A program made the translations under genes and the position numbers. This document shows positions 1-12,301 of a DNA stretch of 64,000 nucleotides, in pieces (within the stretch, counting starts at the first letter, position 1; every line of letters begins with the position of its first letter). The stretch is from contig NC_088298.1 in assembly GCF_032854445.1 (NCBI RefSeq), forward strand, positions 14,805,504 to 14,869,503, written 5' to 3'. Source of the stretch: Liolophura sinensis. Taxonomy: Eukaryota; Mollusca; Polyplacophora; Chitonida; Chitonidae. The notes beneath the pieces are model-generated. The model did no database searches. It worked only from the letters and a program-made list of their open reading frames with translations, and was not told where the DNA came from.

Positions 1-41
1 GTCGAGAAAATCTAGTCTTCTCTGTTTCTCTTTTCTCTCCA

Positions 42-88
42 GATTCTTGAGTACGTCGTAAAACGTCAGCCAAATAAATAAATAGGTC
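42..88 (+). mobile_element. SINE family A, tail fragment
   Basis: AGATTCTTGAGTACGTCGTAAAACGTCAGCCAAATAAATAAATAG; only the last ~45 bases are recognisable at the window edge. Confidence 0.75.
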
Positions 89-251
89 ATCCAAACTTGT
101 ATTTCTCATCACAAATCTTCCGTGACATGGTCATACTATGTTTCTAAATATATGTTCTGATTCCAACCCTAAGTTGTACATTAAAAGCAGGCACTCGGAT
201 TGGTCAGCCTCCTGGCACCAGTACTTCATTGGCTTTATGTATGTAAAGTAT

Positions 252-450
252 ATATTCCACATCGTTTTTTTGTGGGTTCGGTTTGACGATACATTTACAT
301 AGTGGACACGTTCACATAATTTACTTCAATATTGTTTAATATGATATCTGGCCATCGCCATTTTTCTGGATTCATGGGCAAGTGGGTCCGATATGACAAT
401 ACATTTACACAGTGGACACGTCCACCTAATTTACTCCCATCGCTTTTTCT
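252..450 (+). repeat. Two-copy direct repeat, ~110 bp
   Basis: The segments near 252-335 and 360-450 share gggt(t/c)cg, gataCATTTACA, AGTGGACACGT and AATTTACT in the same order. A diverged local tandem duplication with no coding sign. Confidence 0.65.
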
Positions 451-595
451 TTGGGTCCGAAGATCGGATGGTCTGATTAGATTATATCTTAATAACTATA
501 CTTGGCACTGAATCATTAATCTGTTAGGCTACATTGAAAAGCCCCCAGTTCAAGCTCGAACTAGTTAAAAAAAAAAAAAAAATCAGCTGGATCTG

Positions 596-712
596 GATTA
601 CGTTGTGAATTTACTTGAATATACACGACTGATAGGCTGTATTATTTAGCCAAAACAAGCATTGATTGGCCTCGTAATCTTTGATTATGATTCATTTTTT
701 ATTAAAACAGCG
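596..712 (+). repeat. Interspersed repeat, copy 1 (inverted partner at 37.5 kb)
   Basis: GTTGTGAATTTACTTGAATA, CTCGTAATCTTTGATT and AACAGCGC occur in order here and, as the reverse complement, at 37512-37630. Probably an old DNA-transposon family. Confidence 0.65.
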
Positions 713-2000
713 CATGCTTAAATTATGGTCGTATTTATCGCTATGTTAAAACGGATGTTCATAGATCATGTTTTCATTTACACATGTTATTTGGCAAATA
801 AACTTATTTTAGAAGCTGCAAAAGAATTTGTTTTCTGGTTTATTCGTGACAAATACTTGTTTCGAAAGATTTCACTATGAAATTATGCTTTTCCTACGTT
901 TCTGTTTTTTTAACAGGCAAGAATTTTATGCCCCTCCACTGTTGTCGACATCATTAGAGGCGTTCAGGCAGTCTGACGTGAATTCAGTGGAGGTAAATTG
1001 ATTTCAACCAATATGGCAAACGTTAATGTAACTGGGCGAATGGCAGTCTATGCATAACACTGGTAAAGTTGGTTATTTATTTATTTAAGGCCGGTGGTTT
1101 ACCCCGAGCACTCTTTGACAAATATTCTTAACTATGTCTGAAAGCTCAAATCATCAAAAATGTTTACAAATCAAAGTGTGTATATGAAGTTTCAAGTAGA
1201 GGGGAAAGTAACACTCAATTCCTTAAAATTAATGGAGCAGAGGTCCCGATTGTTTTAAGAAATGGGGCCTTACGCGGACATTCCGCTTTTTAAAACCCAC
1301 TCTGCTGACAATCGTGTGTTTATCATGGCTAAACCACATTTGTCCCTTTAGGTCTGCATGCTAAACGACACGGATTTGTTGCCGGGACCTTTGCCTATCG
1401 CTCCGTTGCTTAAAAGTAATAAAGCCATGTAACAATAGTTTGACGTCATAGGTGGGTTTTAAATAGAAAATTGTTTTTACAAAAATAATCACAATATGTA
1501 TGCACGGTCGCATATTTCGGATTATTTATGTTTTACGTTTTTCTTTGAGGAATTCATACAGGAATTATTGCTCGGAGAGTATTGGTCAAGGAGCAGTTTG
1601 CGCCATTCGACTTCTCGTCATGAAATACGTCTGATCAGCTCCTTTCCCGCCGCATTTGAAAAATTGTTCCATTTTCAAATTTTTACCTGATTACTTTGCT
1701 GATTGACATCAGCTACAATATAATGCGTACAAACGCGGCTGGTTATTTCCTTATTAAACTTTCGGCTGTAAGTAATAGCCGTTCGGCAGCCCAGAGCATG
1801 TCTAATCTTTGAGCCAAGGTCATTTGACTTACCCAGCATTAGTGTTACTGTAACCCAATGACGATGTTCCACACTAAAATATGCAATATTTGTTTTATTA
1901 TACCGGATAACCCTTTATCTACCTTTCCATACATGAATGGGTTAGGGTAGGGAAGTATGGAGTGCAGATGGGACGTAATACAACTCAAAGGGGAGACAAC

Positions 2001-2820
2001 CTAAAGACCCGTTTACACTACCGCTTTTCAACCGGGCTCGGCCCTGATGGGGCACGGTCCGGCAAAAAATTGGGTAGTCTAAACGGGTTAAGCGTACTCG
2101 GCACCGTGCCAGATTTGACCGGGCCGAACCCCTCAACGAGAGGTAGGCTCGACCCAGCTGAAGCTCGGCTCGGCTAGCCAAACGTGTAGTGTAAACGCGT
2201 CACCGTGCCTGGCCCGCTCAGAGGACTTAACTGCGCATGCTTAAAGGCAACTTCCTCTGACCTTCCACTTCCGGCTTTTCAATTGGCGCACTTTTTTTTT
2301 ATAACAATAAGAATTTAAATATGTCAACAAATCGTGGCGCTACTTGGACAAAAGAGGGGACAGAACAGCTGTTAGCTATTTGGGGCGAGGAAAACTTGCC
2401 TTTCCCGTATAAACGATCCATATAGTGAAGCAACAAATGTCATCATAAGCATTTTTTTCCACCGCTGGTGTGCCTGCAAACGAATTCTCCGAGACTGGCT
2501 ATGAAAATAATTCAACGAGAACATCATACAGGTGGATGTATATGAGTTTCGAAAAGGCCGTCTGTATCTTTGCCTTACAACTACTGGCAGCGCCATTTTC
2601 GCAGCTGAATAAAGTGTTTGTACCTCCAATGTCTGAAGAGTGCCACAAATAAATAGCCCAACTCAACCTGAGTTGTCGTTCCTGTTTGTGATAATGGATT
2701 TGGCCCGCCAGCGAGGCGTGTAGTGTAAACGGTACTTGTCAAGGGGGCTCGGCCCTGATCAAGCGCGACCCTGCTAAAATGGGCCCGGCCCGGCAGTAGT
2801 CTAAACGCGGCTTAAGACTC
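2001..2820 (+). mobile_element. PIF/Harbinger-like non-autonomous element or relic
   Basis: The ends form imperfect inverted repeats: left aaagacccgtttacactacc, right agtagtctaaacgcggctta. Subterminal blocks rich in CTCGGCCCTGAT and GTGTAGTGTAAACG also recur inside. At 2321 an ATG opens 34 codons reading STNRGATWTKEGTEQLLAIW, the typical start of the Myb/SANT-like protein of Harbinger elements, then a stop. On the opposite strand 2372-2629 has an Arg-rich frame (RQRYRRPFR, SQSRRIRLQAHQRW) like the N-terminus of some Harbinger transposases. Both are truncated. Confidence 0.5.
2321..2425 (+). pseudogene. Myb/SANT-like fragment of a Harbinger-type element
   Basis: 34 codons with the W-x(10)-W spacing of a Myb-like helix (TWTKEGTEQLLAIWGEEN), then a stop. 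The rest of the trihelix domain is absent. Confidence 0.45.
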
Positions 2821-2829
2821 GACCAAAAA

Positions 2830-5480
2830 TAAACGTGTTGTAGCACGTTTAGCGTTGCAGAGGGCGCCTTGGTGAGTGATAACAAAAGTGATGTCTGTCT
2901 GTGCCAGTGAGAGATCACTTTTATCAGTGAAGGAAATCCTGGCATTTCACCTTTATATAAATAATAATATAACCCAACAATGAACCACACAAATAAGATA
3001 TACCAAACTATGTGAAGCAACACAAGGATTCGGAACATGTCGAAAATCTGGGAAAACAATTCCCTGGTTTACAGAGAGTACGGACCCTTTGTAGGCACGA
3101 TATTATGACGTCATCCATGTTTTAATCTTCGAAAACTATTGGTCGGAAAGCAATGCGGTTTGCGTGATTCGATTTCTCCTCAAATAATCCGTCCGATGAG
3201 AACCGCATACAGTATGACTTTTGGCCCCATGACTTAGGTGAATGACAAGAACTACATCTACGTGGTACTACGTGGTCTTCAGATGTAATTTGTACCAGCG
3301 CGGCTGGTGGCTATTATGAAGTATATCTCGAAGAGAATGAAGCTTATTTTAACGCTTGGGACAACATATAATATTGTGAAAGTAGTGAATGACGTATTTT
3401 TAAGGATACAGTGCTTGGCATTTTAGTTATATAATTGAATGAGGAATTGTATAATTTTCAGGAATATCAAACATGGATGCTGTATATCTGGCAACCTCTA
3501 TTAATTGTTTTTAATTGTTTTGAATATAACTGAATGGTTATTTTATAAAATTATTATGTTTTGAGATATGATTATTTTCTCTTATCATATGTTGTGATCG
3601 ATAAATACCATTATTTCTAAACGCAGTAGATTCTATCCATTGGTTGAGAGCAGTCACGTGTAGTGGTAGAGGGTGGAGGAAACATGTTATCCAAGTGTTA
3701 TAGAATAGCATATGGGGATTTGAACAGTGGCTGAGCAATTTTAACCCTGTGCCGCAGGCTACAATTTCAAACCCAGGGTATAAATCTCCATATGCTATTC
3801 TCAACACGTGGATAAATTATATTACGCCCTCTCACTCTTCCACTTTTGGTCCCTATGACATTTATCATACAGAGAAAGCCAGTCTCGCGTATATGTAAAG
3901 CTGAGCTAAGAAAAATCATGCTACCTATGTCAGCTGCAGACAGCGCTGGTACAGTAGAGTGACGACACAATGACGTGCCAATGAATGCAGCGTCACAAAA
4001 AGAAATGACATCAGCCTGCGCAGTAGGCCTTAATTCAGCTGAACTCTATATACCCCTTATGGGCAAGGCCCTCAACTCTAACAAGTGTATGTTAACATTT
4101 AATGATCAGCCAAACGCAATCGAGAATCACGGATGATGTACGGGCAAATGTTCACACTCATAAAGTTCATAAAGGTTGCACTCGCCTTACCCCGCTAAAC
4201 TGCTGCCAAGCCAATTTTCTCGTGATAATAAGTGCGGGCAAGTAGACAATATTATCAAAAGCAAGTAAAATGTGCCAGTATTTTGTAAAATACTTACAAT
4301 TTAATACAAGAAGGTAAGCTTGAAGTACTTTAAACTTCTGCTAAACGCAGCAGTTTTTTTTTAGAATTTTAGCGGTACATACCTACCTTAACGTTGTGAC
4401 CATGCGGTAACAGCGGTGACAGGATTTACAGTCTTTCACAGCATAACCCAGGCCAGTCTAGAAATCCGTTAGAAATCTCCCTATCAGCCTGGACTATCCA
4501 GCAGCGATAGTTACAACTTGTAAACAACAACAACTTTGCACTCGGCCTAAATTCACTGCACCTAAGTGGACAAAAAGATCGCTTTTGTGACATCAAGGGC
4601 AAGCGAGAGAAGCATATCCGTTGCCGATATTATCCGGATGAAGTTGAACATCCATTGCGACACAATTATAACATAGTCGTCTAACATGTTTCTCTCACAG
4701 AAGCTGATCTTTTCGATGTCAGTCTTTCAGTTGACCTATATTTGACGTCACGCCGTGACCTGATTTCCCACAATCTTTTCCAACTTCATTTGTTTTTTTA
4801 TTTTACACGTCAGACTCACATCGGTGAAGTTAGATCCAATAAGTTCCCAATTCCCGGTTCGACATTCAGATGTGAACTTAGCTCCCAGTTCGAACCGGGA
4901 GCTGGGTCTTTACAGCTCTTAATATTGCACCTAGAGGTATCAGACATGGTAAATGTACGCTGTAAGACATGCCGCACCTGATGGTACCAGTAGTTCCAAG
5001 TTACGACACTAGGGGGCGCATATGCAGATGAACATCGAACCGGTAGTTGGGTCTGTTCAATATATGTTGACCTTTATATATTTTGGCAAGGAAAAGTTCA
5101 GAAACGTGTCAAAGCTCTAAAACAGCGTGGAAAAAAAAATTGTCGAAAATGGACGAAACTACTCTAAACTCGAACTTTTAGCCTTTGTTGCGACTTTGTC
5201 ATGGTGAAGCTGTGCCCGAAGGCAATTGAAATACTGAAATGGGTATATATTAGTGAAAGACCATTAAACACTGTCCGTGTGATGACCTAGCCAAACCATT
5301 TCTCCGATTCTATGTGGACATGTGGCCAGTGATGTCACACCAGATACCTCAGCGGATCTTGTAACGACATACTTCAAGCAAAAATTAAGTATGGATTTAA
5401 TTTTGTTGATACCCGCTGGATAGTCTATTTGAAGGGAATAATCCTAAATAAAACAGGACTGCCCTGGATAACAGTATTCT
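2830..5480. other. No gene seen
   Basis: AT-rich DNA with only short open frames without domain features. The segment 3090-3240 shares a TGACGTCAT..TATTGGTC..CGATTTCTC pattern with 1440-1640 and 39650-39760, suggesting an old repeat family. Confidence 0.5.
4853..4903. repeat. Small imperfect hairpin
   Basis: CCCGGTTCGA at 4853-4862 pairs with TCGAACCGGG at 4890-4899; AGCTCCC and GGGAGCT form a nested alternative stem. No gene or known element surrounds it. Confidence 0.4.
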
Positions 5481-5489
5481 CCATCACAG

Positions 5490-5938
5490 TGCCTTTATTT
5501 TACTCCACAGTTTAACTCCCAGCACAGTATCTTTATTTTACGCCACAGTTTAACTCCCAGCACAGTATCTTTATTTTGCGCCACAGTTTAACTCCCAGCA
5601 CAGTGCTTTTATTTCCGCCACAGTTTAACTCCCAGCCCATTGCCTTTATTTTACGCCACAGTTTAACTCCCAGCACAGTGCCTTTATTTCCACCGCAGTT
5701 GTGGACTCCCAGCACAGTGCCTTTATTTTACGCCACAGTTTAACTCCCAGCACGGTGCCTTTATTTCCGCCACATTTTAACTCCCAGCACAGTGCCTTTA
5801 TTTCCGCCACAGTTTAACTCCCAGCACAATGCCTTTATTTTACGGCACAGTTTAACTCCCAGCACAGTGCCTTTATTTCCGCCACATTTTAACTCCCAGC
5901 ACAGTGCCTTTATTTACGCCACAGTTTAACTGCCAGAC
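5490..5938 (+). repeat. Minisatellite, ~37-bp unit, about 12 copies
   Basis: Unit CACAGTGCCTTTATTT(TA)CGCCACAGTTTAACTCCCAG with 35-38 base variants. The two variants (TTTTACGCC and TTCCGCC) alternate irregularly. A 60-codon frame on the minus strand is a by-product of the repeat. Confidence 0.9.
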
Positions 5939-6264
5939 AGTCTTTGTTGGCGGTCGAAATCACAGACTAGGCTTATACATTAACGGTCAAAAGTTACTAC
6001 ATCATCGCTAAAATTTGATACTGATATGTATCATTCACAGTGGAAATGTACATAACCGTTGGGAAAAGTTTTAACAATATTGGTCCTTTATACATTACTA
6101 TTCGTTGTAACATAATCTGCAAAAACTGTCAATAACTGGTTAGTGCAGTTACTAAAGTATTGGGTCGTCTTTCGTCTAAGTGAAACATCCTTGAGTACGG
6201 CGTAGACATCAGTCAAATCAAATAAAAACAGTATTGATATTTACTACATTATTAGTGACGACAG

Positions 6265-6440
6265 GCGTCCAGCATGAGAGGGATAGGCCAAGTCCCTGAC
6301 ATGCAGCATTGGTTCCGACTCGCTATAAGGAGACACTGTCGTCACATGCAACATTGGTTCCAACCCGCAATCAGGAGACACTGTCGTGACGTGCAGCATT
6401 GGTTCCGACCCGCTATAAGGAGAAACTGTCCTGATATGAC
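6265..6440 (+). repeat. Short tandem repeat, ~47-bp unit, three copies
   Basis: The unit contains CATGCAGCATTGGTTCC, CGCTATAAGGAGA and CTGTCGT, repeated three times with small changes. The open frame through it simply follows the repeat. Confidence 0.8.
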
Positions 6441-7669
6441 CACTATTATAGTGTTGAAAGCTGCTTTAAGTTTCGATTAGGCAAACAAATAAACAAACGT
6501 CCAAATTAAATTTAAGACTCGTGTATTTCATTTGCTCAGTATCATTTCCGGAGTATAAATATCAAATGTTCGGTTTTCTTATGTTATTTTTAAAAATGTT
6601 ATTTTTCTAAATATTTACACTTAAGAGTTACGTTTTATGAATTCTTTAAATATTATTCAGTACTTTCTAACTTCAGCTAATTTAGGTTCAAAAATCACCT
6701 TTGATTTTGAGACGGCATTTGAAAATTAAGCTGAAATATGTTTGGCAATGAACAAAGGTAGCTCACATGTAAGTACGGTTACCGTAGTCTTCCATAGCTC
6801 TGGTGAAAGTTAATTGCAGTTACCACGTGGAGAAAAAAGTAAACTATAAAACTAAAACAAGGTGAGTAATGTCGACTGTATATTAATGTGTCGTGTCCAG
6901 TTGGCAAGAAGTTGGCAAAACAAAAATGAAATTTATATGCATGGCAGTATTCAACGTTCTGTGTAAATGTGACGGACGTCAAGTGTTGGCATATCTACCG
7001 TGAACACTGCGTGAGCACAGTAAAGGATAAGACCAACACACTCAGTGTTAATCTAAATTGGACTGTATATCCAAAGAGAGCAGCAATGCACTGAAAGATG
7101 ATTCAGCATGTGAACAATTTAATGGTCAACAGGCCAAGTTAACCTTTTAAGGCTTGACTTCCTCTTACCTCCCTCGAAGATCCTAGAAACAAGAGATTGT
7201 GATCGCATTGCCAAAACTGATTAGATATTCATGACTTTCGAGTTCCTCTTTCCCATTTCTCGACGCAGTTTATTAGTGTCAGTGGAAATTTACAATTACA
7301 ACCGCAGTTCAGGGCAATCGCAGATTATGTAAATTTTCGCCAAAAGCTGTACTAATATAAATTAGCCATACGTGGTGCCTGAATTATCATGTATAATTTC
7401 TGTTATGACTATAGGCCTATACTTAAATTATCATTTAATAGCGAAAAATTGCGGAAACAGTCAAAACTCTATCTGCGTATTACCATGATTATGTGCGAAT
7501 TAGTAATCACCTCCGGGAACTAGGCCGTTTGTGAATATTTTTTTATTCCGAGAGAACAACACGGCATTTCCTCGTTAGATGAGTTTCTGTGTGAATGTTA
7601 TTGTACGTCGTAAAACCCAACGCGGTTGATGGTCTGATCCTATGCCATCCTACGCGGATCTTACACCCA

Positions 7670-7788
7670 CCATGGTTTTCCCCGGGCTCTGCCCGGTTTC
7701 TTCCCACCATAATGCTGGCCGCCGTCGTATAAGTGAAATATTCTTGAGTACGGCATAAAACACCAGTCAAATAAATAAATAAAAATAC
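7670..7788 (+). mobile_element. SINE family A, partial (body and tail)
   Basis: Has the family A body (GGTTTC..CCCACCATAATGCTGGCCGCCGTCGTATAAGTGAAATATTCTTGAGTACGGC) and the AAATAAATA tail. The head is replaced by unrelated sequence. It ends about 150 bases upstream of the TLR pseudogene. Confidence 0.85.
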
Positions 7789-7934
7789 TCATCATACGCA
7801 GATGGTACACCCATCTTGTCTGTATGATCAGCGTATGATGTGAACTTCTTCCTGTGATACAACGCCTTTCCTACGCGGATGTTTCGACAAACATCCGTGT
7901 CAGATATATCGTTAAGATCGAGCAGTATTGGTTT

Positions 7935-8680
7935 CTCTGCGAGGGATACGCATTGAAAAGTTGAACGTTCTCTTCTCTGACGAGCGGAGAAGTACTGATA
8001 CGACCATTGAGAAACTACAAAATGTAACAAAACTGTACATCGACTGTCCGGCTGACTGTCTCAGAGGACGGCTTCCGTGAGTTGATGAAACTGAGGGCTA
8101 TTGCTACTGCAAGCCAGAGAAGAAATGACGACGGGTTTAGAATAGGGGCGTTGAGAAATTCTACTTTCAGCGCCTTGTAAGAAACTAGCATCACAGAAAT
8201 TAAGCTTATCAACTGTGGTATTGTTACTCTAGAAAGCGATGCTTTTGACACCCTAACCTCTTTTCATGCAATAGATCTATCAAATAACATTGAATTAGAA
8301 CTGAACAAAGCAATGACGTCTCTAGGTTCTTTTCAAAATCGAGTATTGAAGGAAGTAATGTTAGTTCGTCTAAATAACGCTCCTTTCACAAACTGTGACA
8401 ACATTTCCATAAACTCTGATAGCATGTTTACTCTCTGCTATATATATATACTTGTGCCTATGATCTGCGGATTTGTCCGGAAACTTTATCAGCAATATGG
8501 AACTCACACAAGGCGTTCCGTTATACAACTTTTTGGAGCATTTCGACATATCGCACCATTCTTTCCGGTGTTTTCCACCCAATGTTCAAAAGAACGAGGG
8601 TTTTGAAAACTGTTGAGGTCAGCTTTGCGTACGGAATTCCGGACAGTTCCACTGCGGCTTGGAGTTAGGTGTTTTGTCAT
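7935..8680 (+). pseudogene. Degenerate Toll-like receptor fragment (LRR region)
   Basis: Translating the plus strand across frames gives LRR segments that match the TLR at 22-24.6 kb in order. At about 7935-8065 there is a segment ending in KLQNVTKLYIDCP (TLR: KLMNLTKLYIDFP). At about 8075-8150 a segment ends in GALRNSTFSAL (TLR: GALKNSTFSAL). At about 8165-8420 come ITEIKLINCGI and VRLNNA. At about 8475-8580 comes FLEHFDISHHSFRC (TLR: CLQHFNMSYHSLRC), and at about 8582-8665 VLKTVEVSFAYGIP. At least three frame changes and an in-frame TAA after FSAL show it is dead. Only the middle of the ectodomain is kept: no signal peptide, TM or TIR is seen. It is a paralogue, not a recent copy, because identity is only moderate. 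Confidence 0.85.
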
Positions 8681-8781
8681 ATAGTTCCTGCCGAAGATTC
8701 GTGGTTTTGTGCGACAATTCCTATATGTTATCCACACACAAACCTGCCTGCTGTTGTAATGACGAGAATTCGGGGGTAAAG

Positions 8782-8866
8782 TTTTTTTATTTATTTATTT
8801 ATTTGATTGGTGTTATACGCTTTACGCAAGAATATTTCACTTATACGACGGTGGCCATCATTACTG
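8782..8866 (-). mobile_element. SINE family A, 3' fragment
   Basis: TTTATTTATTTGATTGGTGTTATACGC and TATTTCACTTATACGACGG, the tail and 3' body of family A in minus orientation, directly beyond the TLR pseudogene. Confidence 0.8.
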
Positions 8867-9049
8867 GAGTAAAATACATCAATCACTAATCCAGCAAATA
8901 CGTTTAAAAACCGGAACGTTGCTTAAAATTGCGAGAAAGTTTCCATCCTTGGATTTCTAGGGCAGTAATACAGCTCGTTCATCAGGTTCAAGAGATGACT
9001 CGTGTGGTACAGCTTCAGTGCCAGTACAAGTTACAACAGATGAATGTGG

Positions 9050-9115
9050 AGGCGGCATATTTTTCTAGTTCCGTGATGTGGCGGTAGTGTGAAGCAGGAC
9101 CTTGAGCCACTGTTA
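9050..9115 (+). repeat. Interspersed repeat (inverted relative at 16.5 kb)
   Basis: See the copy at 16440-16560; about 60 bases are shared, including GTGTGAAGCAG and CATATTTTT. Confidence 0.55.
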
Positions 9116-9124
9116 CTGTTAACC

Positions 9125-9360
9125 AATAATTACTCTGTTAAATTTAAAAGAAAGCCTGTTGTCTTAGTGATGCTACAATATACTCTGTTGTTATAACAAA
9201 ATATTGTGTCATATTCAACATAATATCCTGTTAGTCTAACAAAATGGTTATGTTGAATTCATAGAATATGTGTGTTATGTTTAACAGAATAATCTGCTGG
9301 AACAGAGTACATTCTAGCCTCACTCAGATGACAGACTTTCTGTTAAATTTAACAGGTAAA
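9125..9360. repeat. Cluster of CTGTTAAA/TTTAACAG-type palindromes
   Basis: CTGTTAAATTTAA at 9134, TGTTATAACA at about 9188, TTAGTCTAACA and TGTTATGTTTAACAGAATA further on, and CTGTTAAATTTAACAG at about 9338. The two outer motifs are 200 bases apart, as in element termini. Confidence 0.45.
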
Positions 9361-10847
9361 TTTTTCGAGTGTACTTAAAAAATTATTGTAATGTAATGTC
9401 TGCAGTGTTACAATGTATGCGTTTTGACTGTAACGTCGTTCTATTCTCAATGTGGAGTCATAATGATAAGCTGGCAAAGGAACGTTTGACATCAATAAAG
9501 TGGCACAATGTCCTATTAGCGGGTGTTTGACGAGTCCCCATTGATTGATTGTTATTTAAGGTAATAGTCAAGAATTGTTTCTCCTATACGATCTATTGGA
9601 GGGCAAAGCCGAATTGCGCAGGATAAACCACCGACAATTGACAAGCTATCGACAAACTTTCTCATGTGTGACGTACACATGCAAGGGAGTTTCGAGTTCG
9701 AACTCTTTTATCGTTGAAGGTAGAAAAAGTCCACCTGTATCATGTGACCTTTCGAAATTGTTAGGCAACCATATTTTAACACCTTCACAAAAAGTGTCAT
9801 AAAATAATTTAGAGGGGGCTATTGATAGAGAAAGTTAAGAAGCTGGGTGTTTGTGACCTTGAGAAGTTTCTGAAGGAAAGGGGTGTCAAGTATGCCTCTG
9901 GAAAAAGGTGAGGGAGGTGATCAATAAGTCAGTTTCAACAAAGGTTGCTTAACAATTTTTACCAGTCACATGGTACAGTAGGACTGTTTTTACCTTATAC
10001 GACAAAAGATTTCAAACTCGAAATTCCCCTATTCCACGTCAACCGAATGTAAGTTTTCAAAGAATTTAGGACTGTGCACACGGCCTCACGACCGCCATTA
10101 GTCAGTCAGGCTCCAACGTACAGTGAGATCAGCGACACATTTACATGTTTATTTAATTGGACTTTCAGTGATAGGACGACTTTCACAGCTAACATGTCAC
10201 GGAAACAGTAAAAATATACTGAAATATGATTCCTGGAGAAACAGATGGTATCAGATCTGAAATGGAATGTGGGTGTGAAATCTAAAAGATAAAGAGGGCT
10301 TTAATGAAAGCCCACCCGGTACAGATCTTGTGCTGGGTTCTTACAGAAATATTGGTGTCGCCTTGTATTCTTGGCGAACATGTTTCACGATCTTAACCAG
10401 TTTTTGGCGAATCAGATCAGTGTGTCTGTCATAATAATTGGGCCATCTGGGTTACCGAACTAGCCTGTCTCCATGCAACATCGTTGTAGATGGCGCTCTC
10501 TTCCACGTTGTTGTATTTCCCCATACACTCCGGTTTTCAGCATGCACAGGTAAACCTGTCATAAGTGAAACAAGGCGCTTTAATCAAATAAATAAACCAG
10601 CATTATAAAAGTTCCTGATATATATGTATTGAAATTGGTCGTTCATTAGTTACGATGGTACTTTTCTTTTCCCGTACCGTTTCAGTAAATTTTGAAAGGT
10701 ATTCCATCTGTCCGTCATTCAGATGTATTCACCGCAAATCTGGCGGGTTCCTGATGCATTCGCCAGAAGTGAGTGCACAGGTCGTTGTAGCTGTCTTTAA
10801 GCTATGCAACCTGTCCATCAACAACCAGCTACCTAACCCCGAAATAG

Positions 10848-11036
10848 ATTTATTTATTTATTTATTTATTTGATTGGTGTTTACGCCGAACTCAAGAATA
10901 TTTCACTTATACGATGGCGGCCAGCATTATGGCAGGAGGAAACCGGGCACAGCCTGGGGGAAACCGACGACTATCCGCAGGTTGCTTGGAGACCTTCCCA
11001 CTTACGGCCGGAGAGGAAGCCAGCAAGACTCCGAGA
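10848..11036 (-). mobile_element. SINE family A, partial
   Basis: Tail of five TTTA units, GATTGGTGTTTACGCC, body to the CCGGAGAGGAAGCCAGCA region; the tRNA-like head is missing. The two open frames here are SINE sequence. Confidence 0.85.
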
Positions 11037-11809
11037 TAGAGCCGGACGATGAAGAAGAAAGGGATGATGATGATGACCATACCACAGGTGTTGCCCTGCT
11101 TGCAGATGGGGCACGAGCCAGAGATGACCTTGTTAGGTTCACATTTAGCTAGTAACCAATATTACATGTCGGAATATTTGCTGTTTAGATAAACCATAAT
11201 TTTTCAACACAAATTGCCCAATACTTCCCCGGTCTTCTGCATTACGTCATTTACAGCACAGGTATTTACTTAGAGTAACATATTAGTTGGTGTGGATCTG
11301 CTGAAGCAAAACAGTGGCCAAGTCTTACCAATCGCTAATTCCACTCTGGACAACAGCAAAGTTGAATCTGTGTTGCTTCAGAGTGAAACGTGCTTTCTCG
11401 ATTTCAAGTCTTTCCCACCCGACTGCCATCTGGGTAGTTGGAACTTTTTTGGTGTAGAAATATTCAGCCTGTTTCGCATAACTTTCAAAATAACACAAAA
11501 TTATACAAAATCTGCACAATACTGCTTTAGCTAAGAATCTGTAATGTTAGTACATAGTACGCCGCTAAAAGTTACACTAGGAGACAAAAAGATTTATATA
11601 TATCCCGTGATTTGCCATTCATTGATTAAGTCATCAGACAAGGATTTGCTTAAATCCAAGAAATGAAGCTTATCATAGATATTTCTGAGTCCTGCCAGTC
11701 TTTGAATAACGTTTACATTGCTTGTGTCTTGTATTTGGAATTTTTCTGGACCTTGTGCCATACTAGTTTTCATCTGAAAAAGACTTATATCACTCCATAT
11801 TTACTACAC

Positions 11810-11812
<3 letters not shown>

Positions 11813-11887
<75 letters not shown>
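11813..11887. repeat. (TA)n microsatellite, ~37 units
   Basis: Uninterrupted alternating T and A for about 75 bases. The tyrosine/isoleucine frame that crosses it is an artefact. Confidence 0.97.
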
Positions 11888-11890
<3 letters not shown>

Positions 11891-12301
11891 GGATTGGTGT
11901 ATCAGATTATATTAATTACTCAGTAACCAAGTAACAAAATCATGACGTGATAAGGTTATTGACAATGTTGTGTCAACATTCCTTTGTGACGTTGTTTCGG
12001 TAGTGTCATTGATGAGTCACACTATAACTGTTACGTCATGGCGTTCTCCCTACTGTTAAAGTCATTAGACATATCTAAGGCATCTGCTGCAGGGTGTAGA
12101 GATATACAAGTTTGCCACTTGACCATTACTGTCCAATCAAAGGCAGAGTATTTTGGCTGATGCGAGATAAGTGTATGTGTGGTTAAATACACCATTACTG
12201 AAGATGTCAGTTAACATGTTTAAAGTACAGCACTGCCTTACACTGTAGGCATGTAGTTTAATTACTGTCACTGGAATTAAAACAAACATTTCACTTTTAC
12301 T

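Noticed and set aside
5490-5938. CRISPR-like array
   Set aside because: The units are contiguous tandem repeats without unique spacers, in an animal genome.
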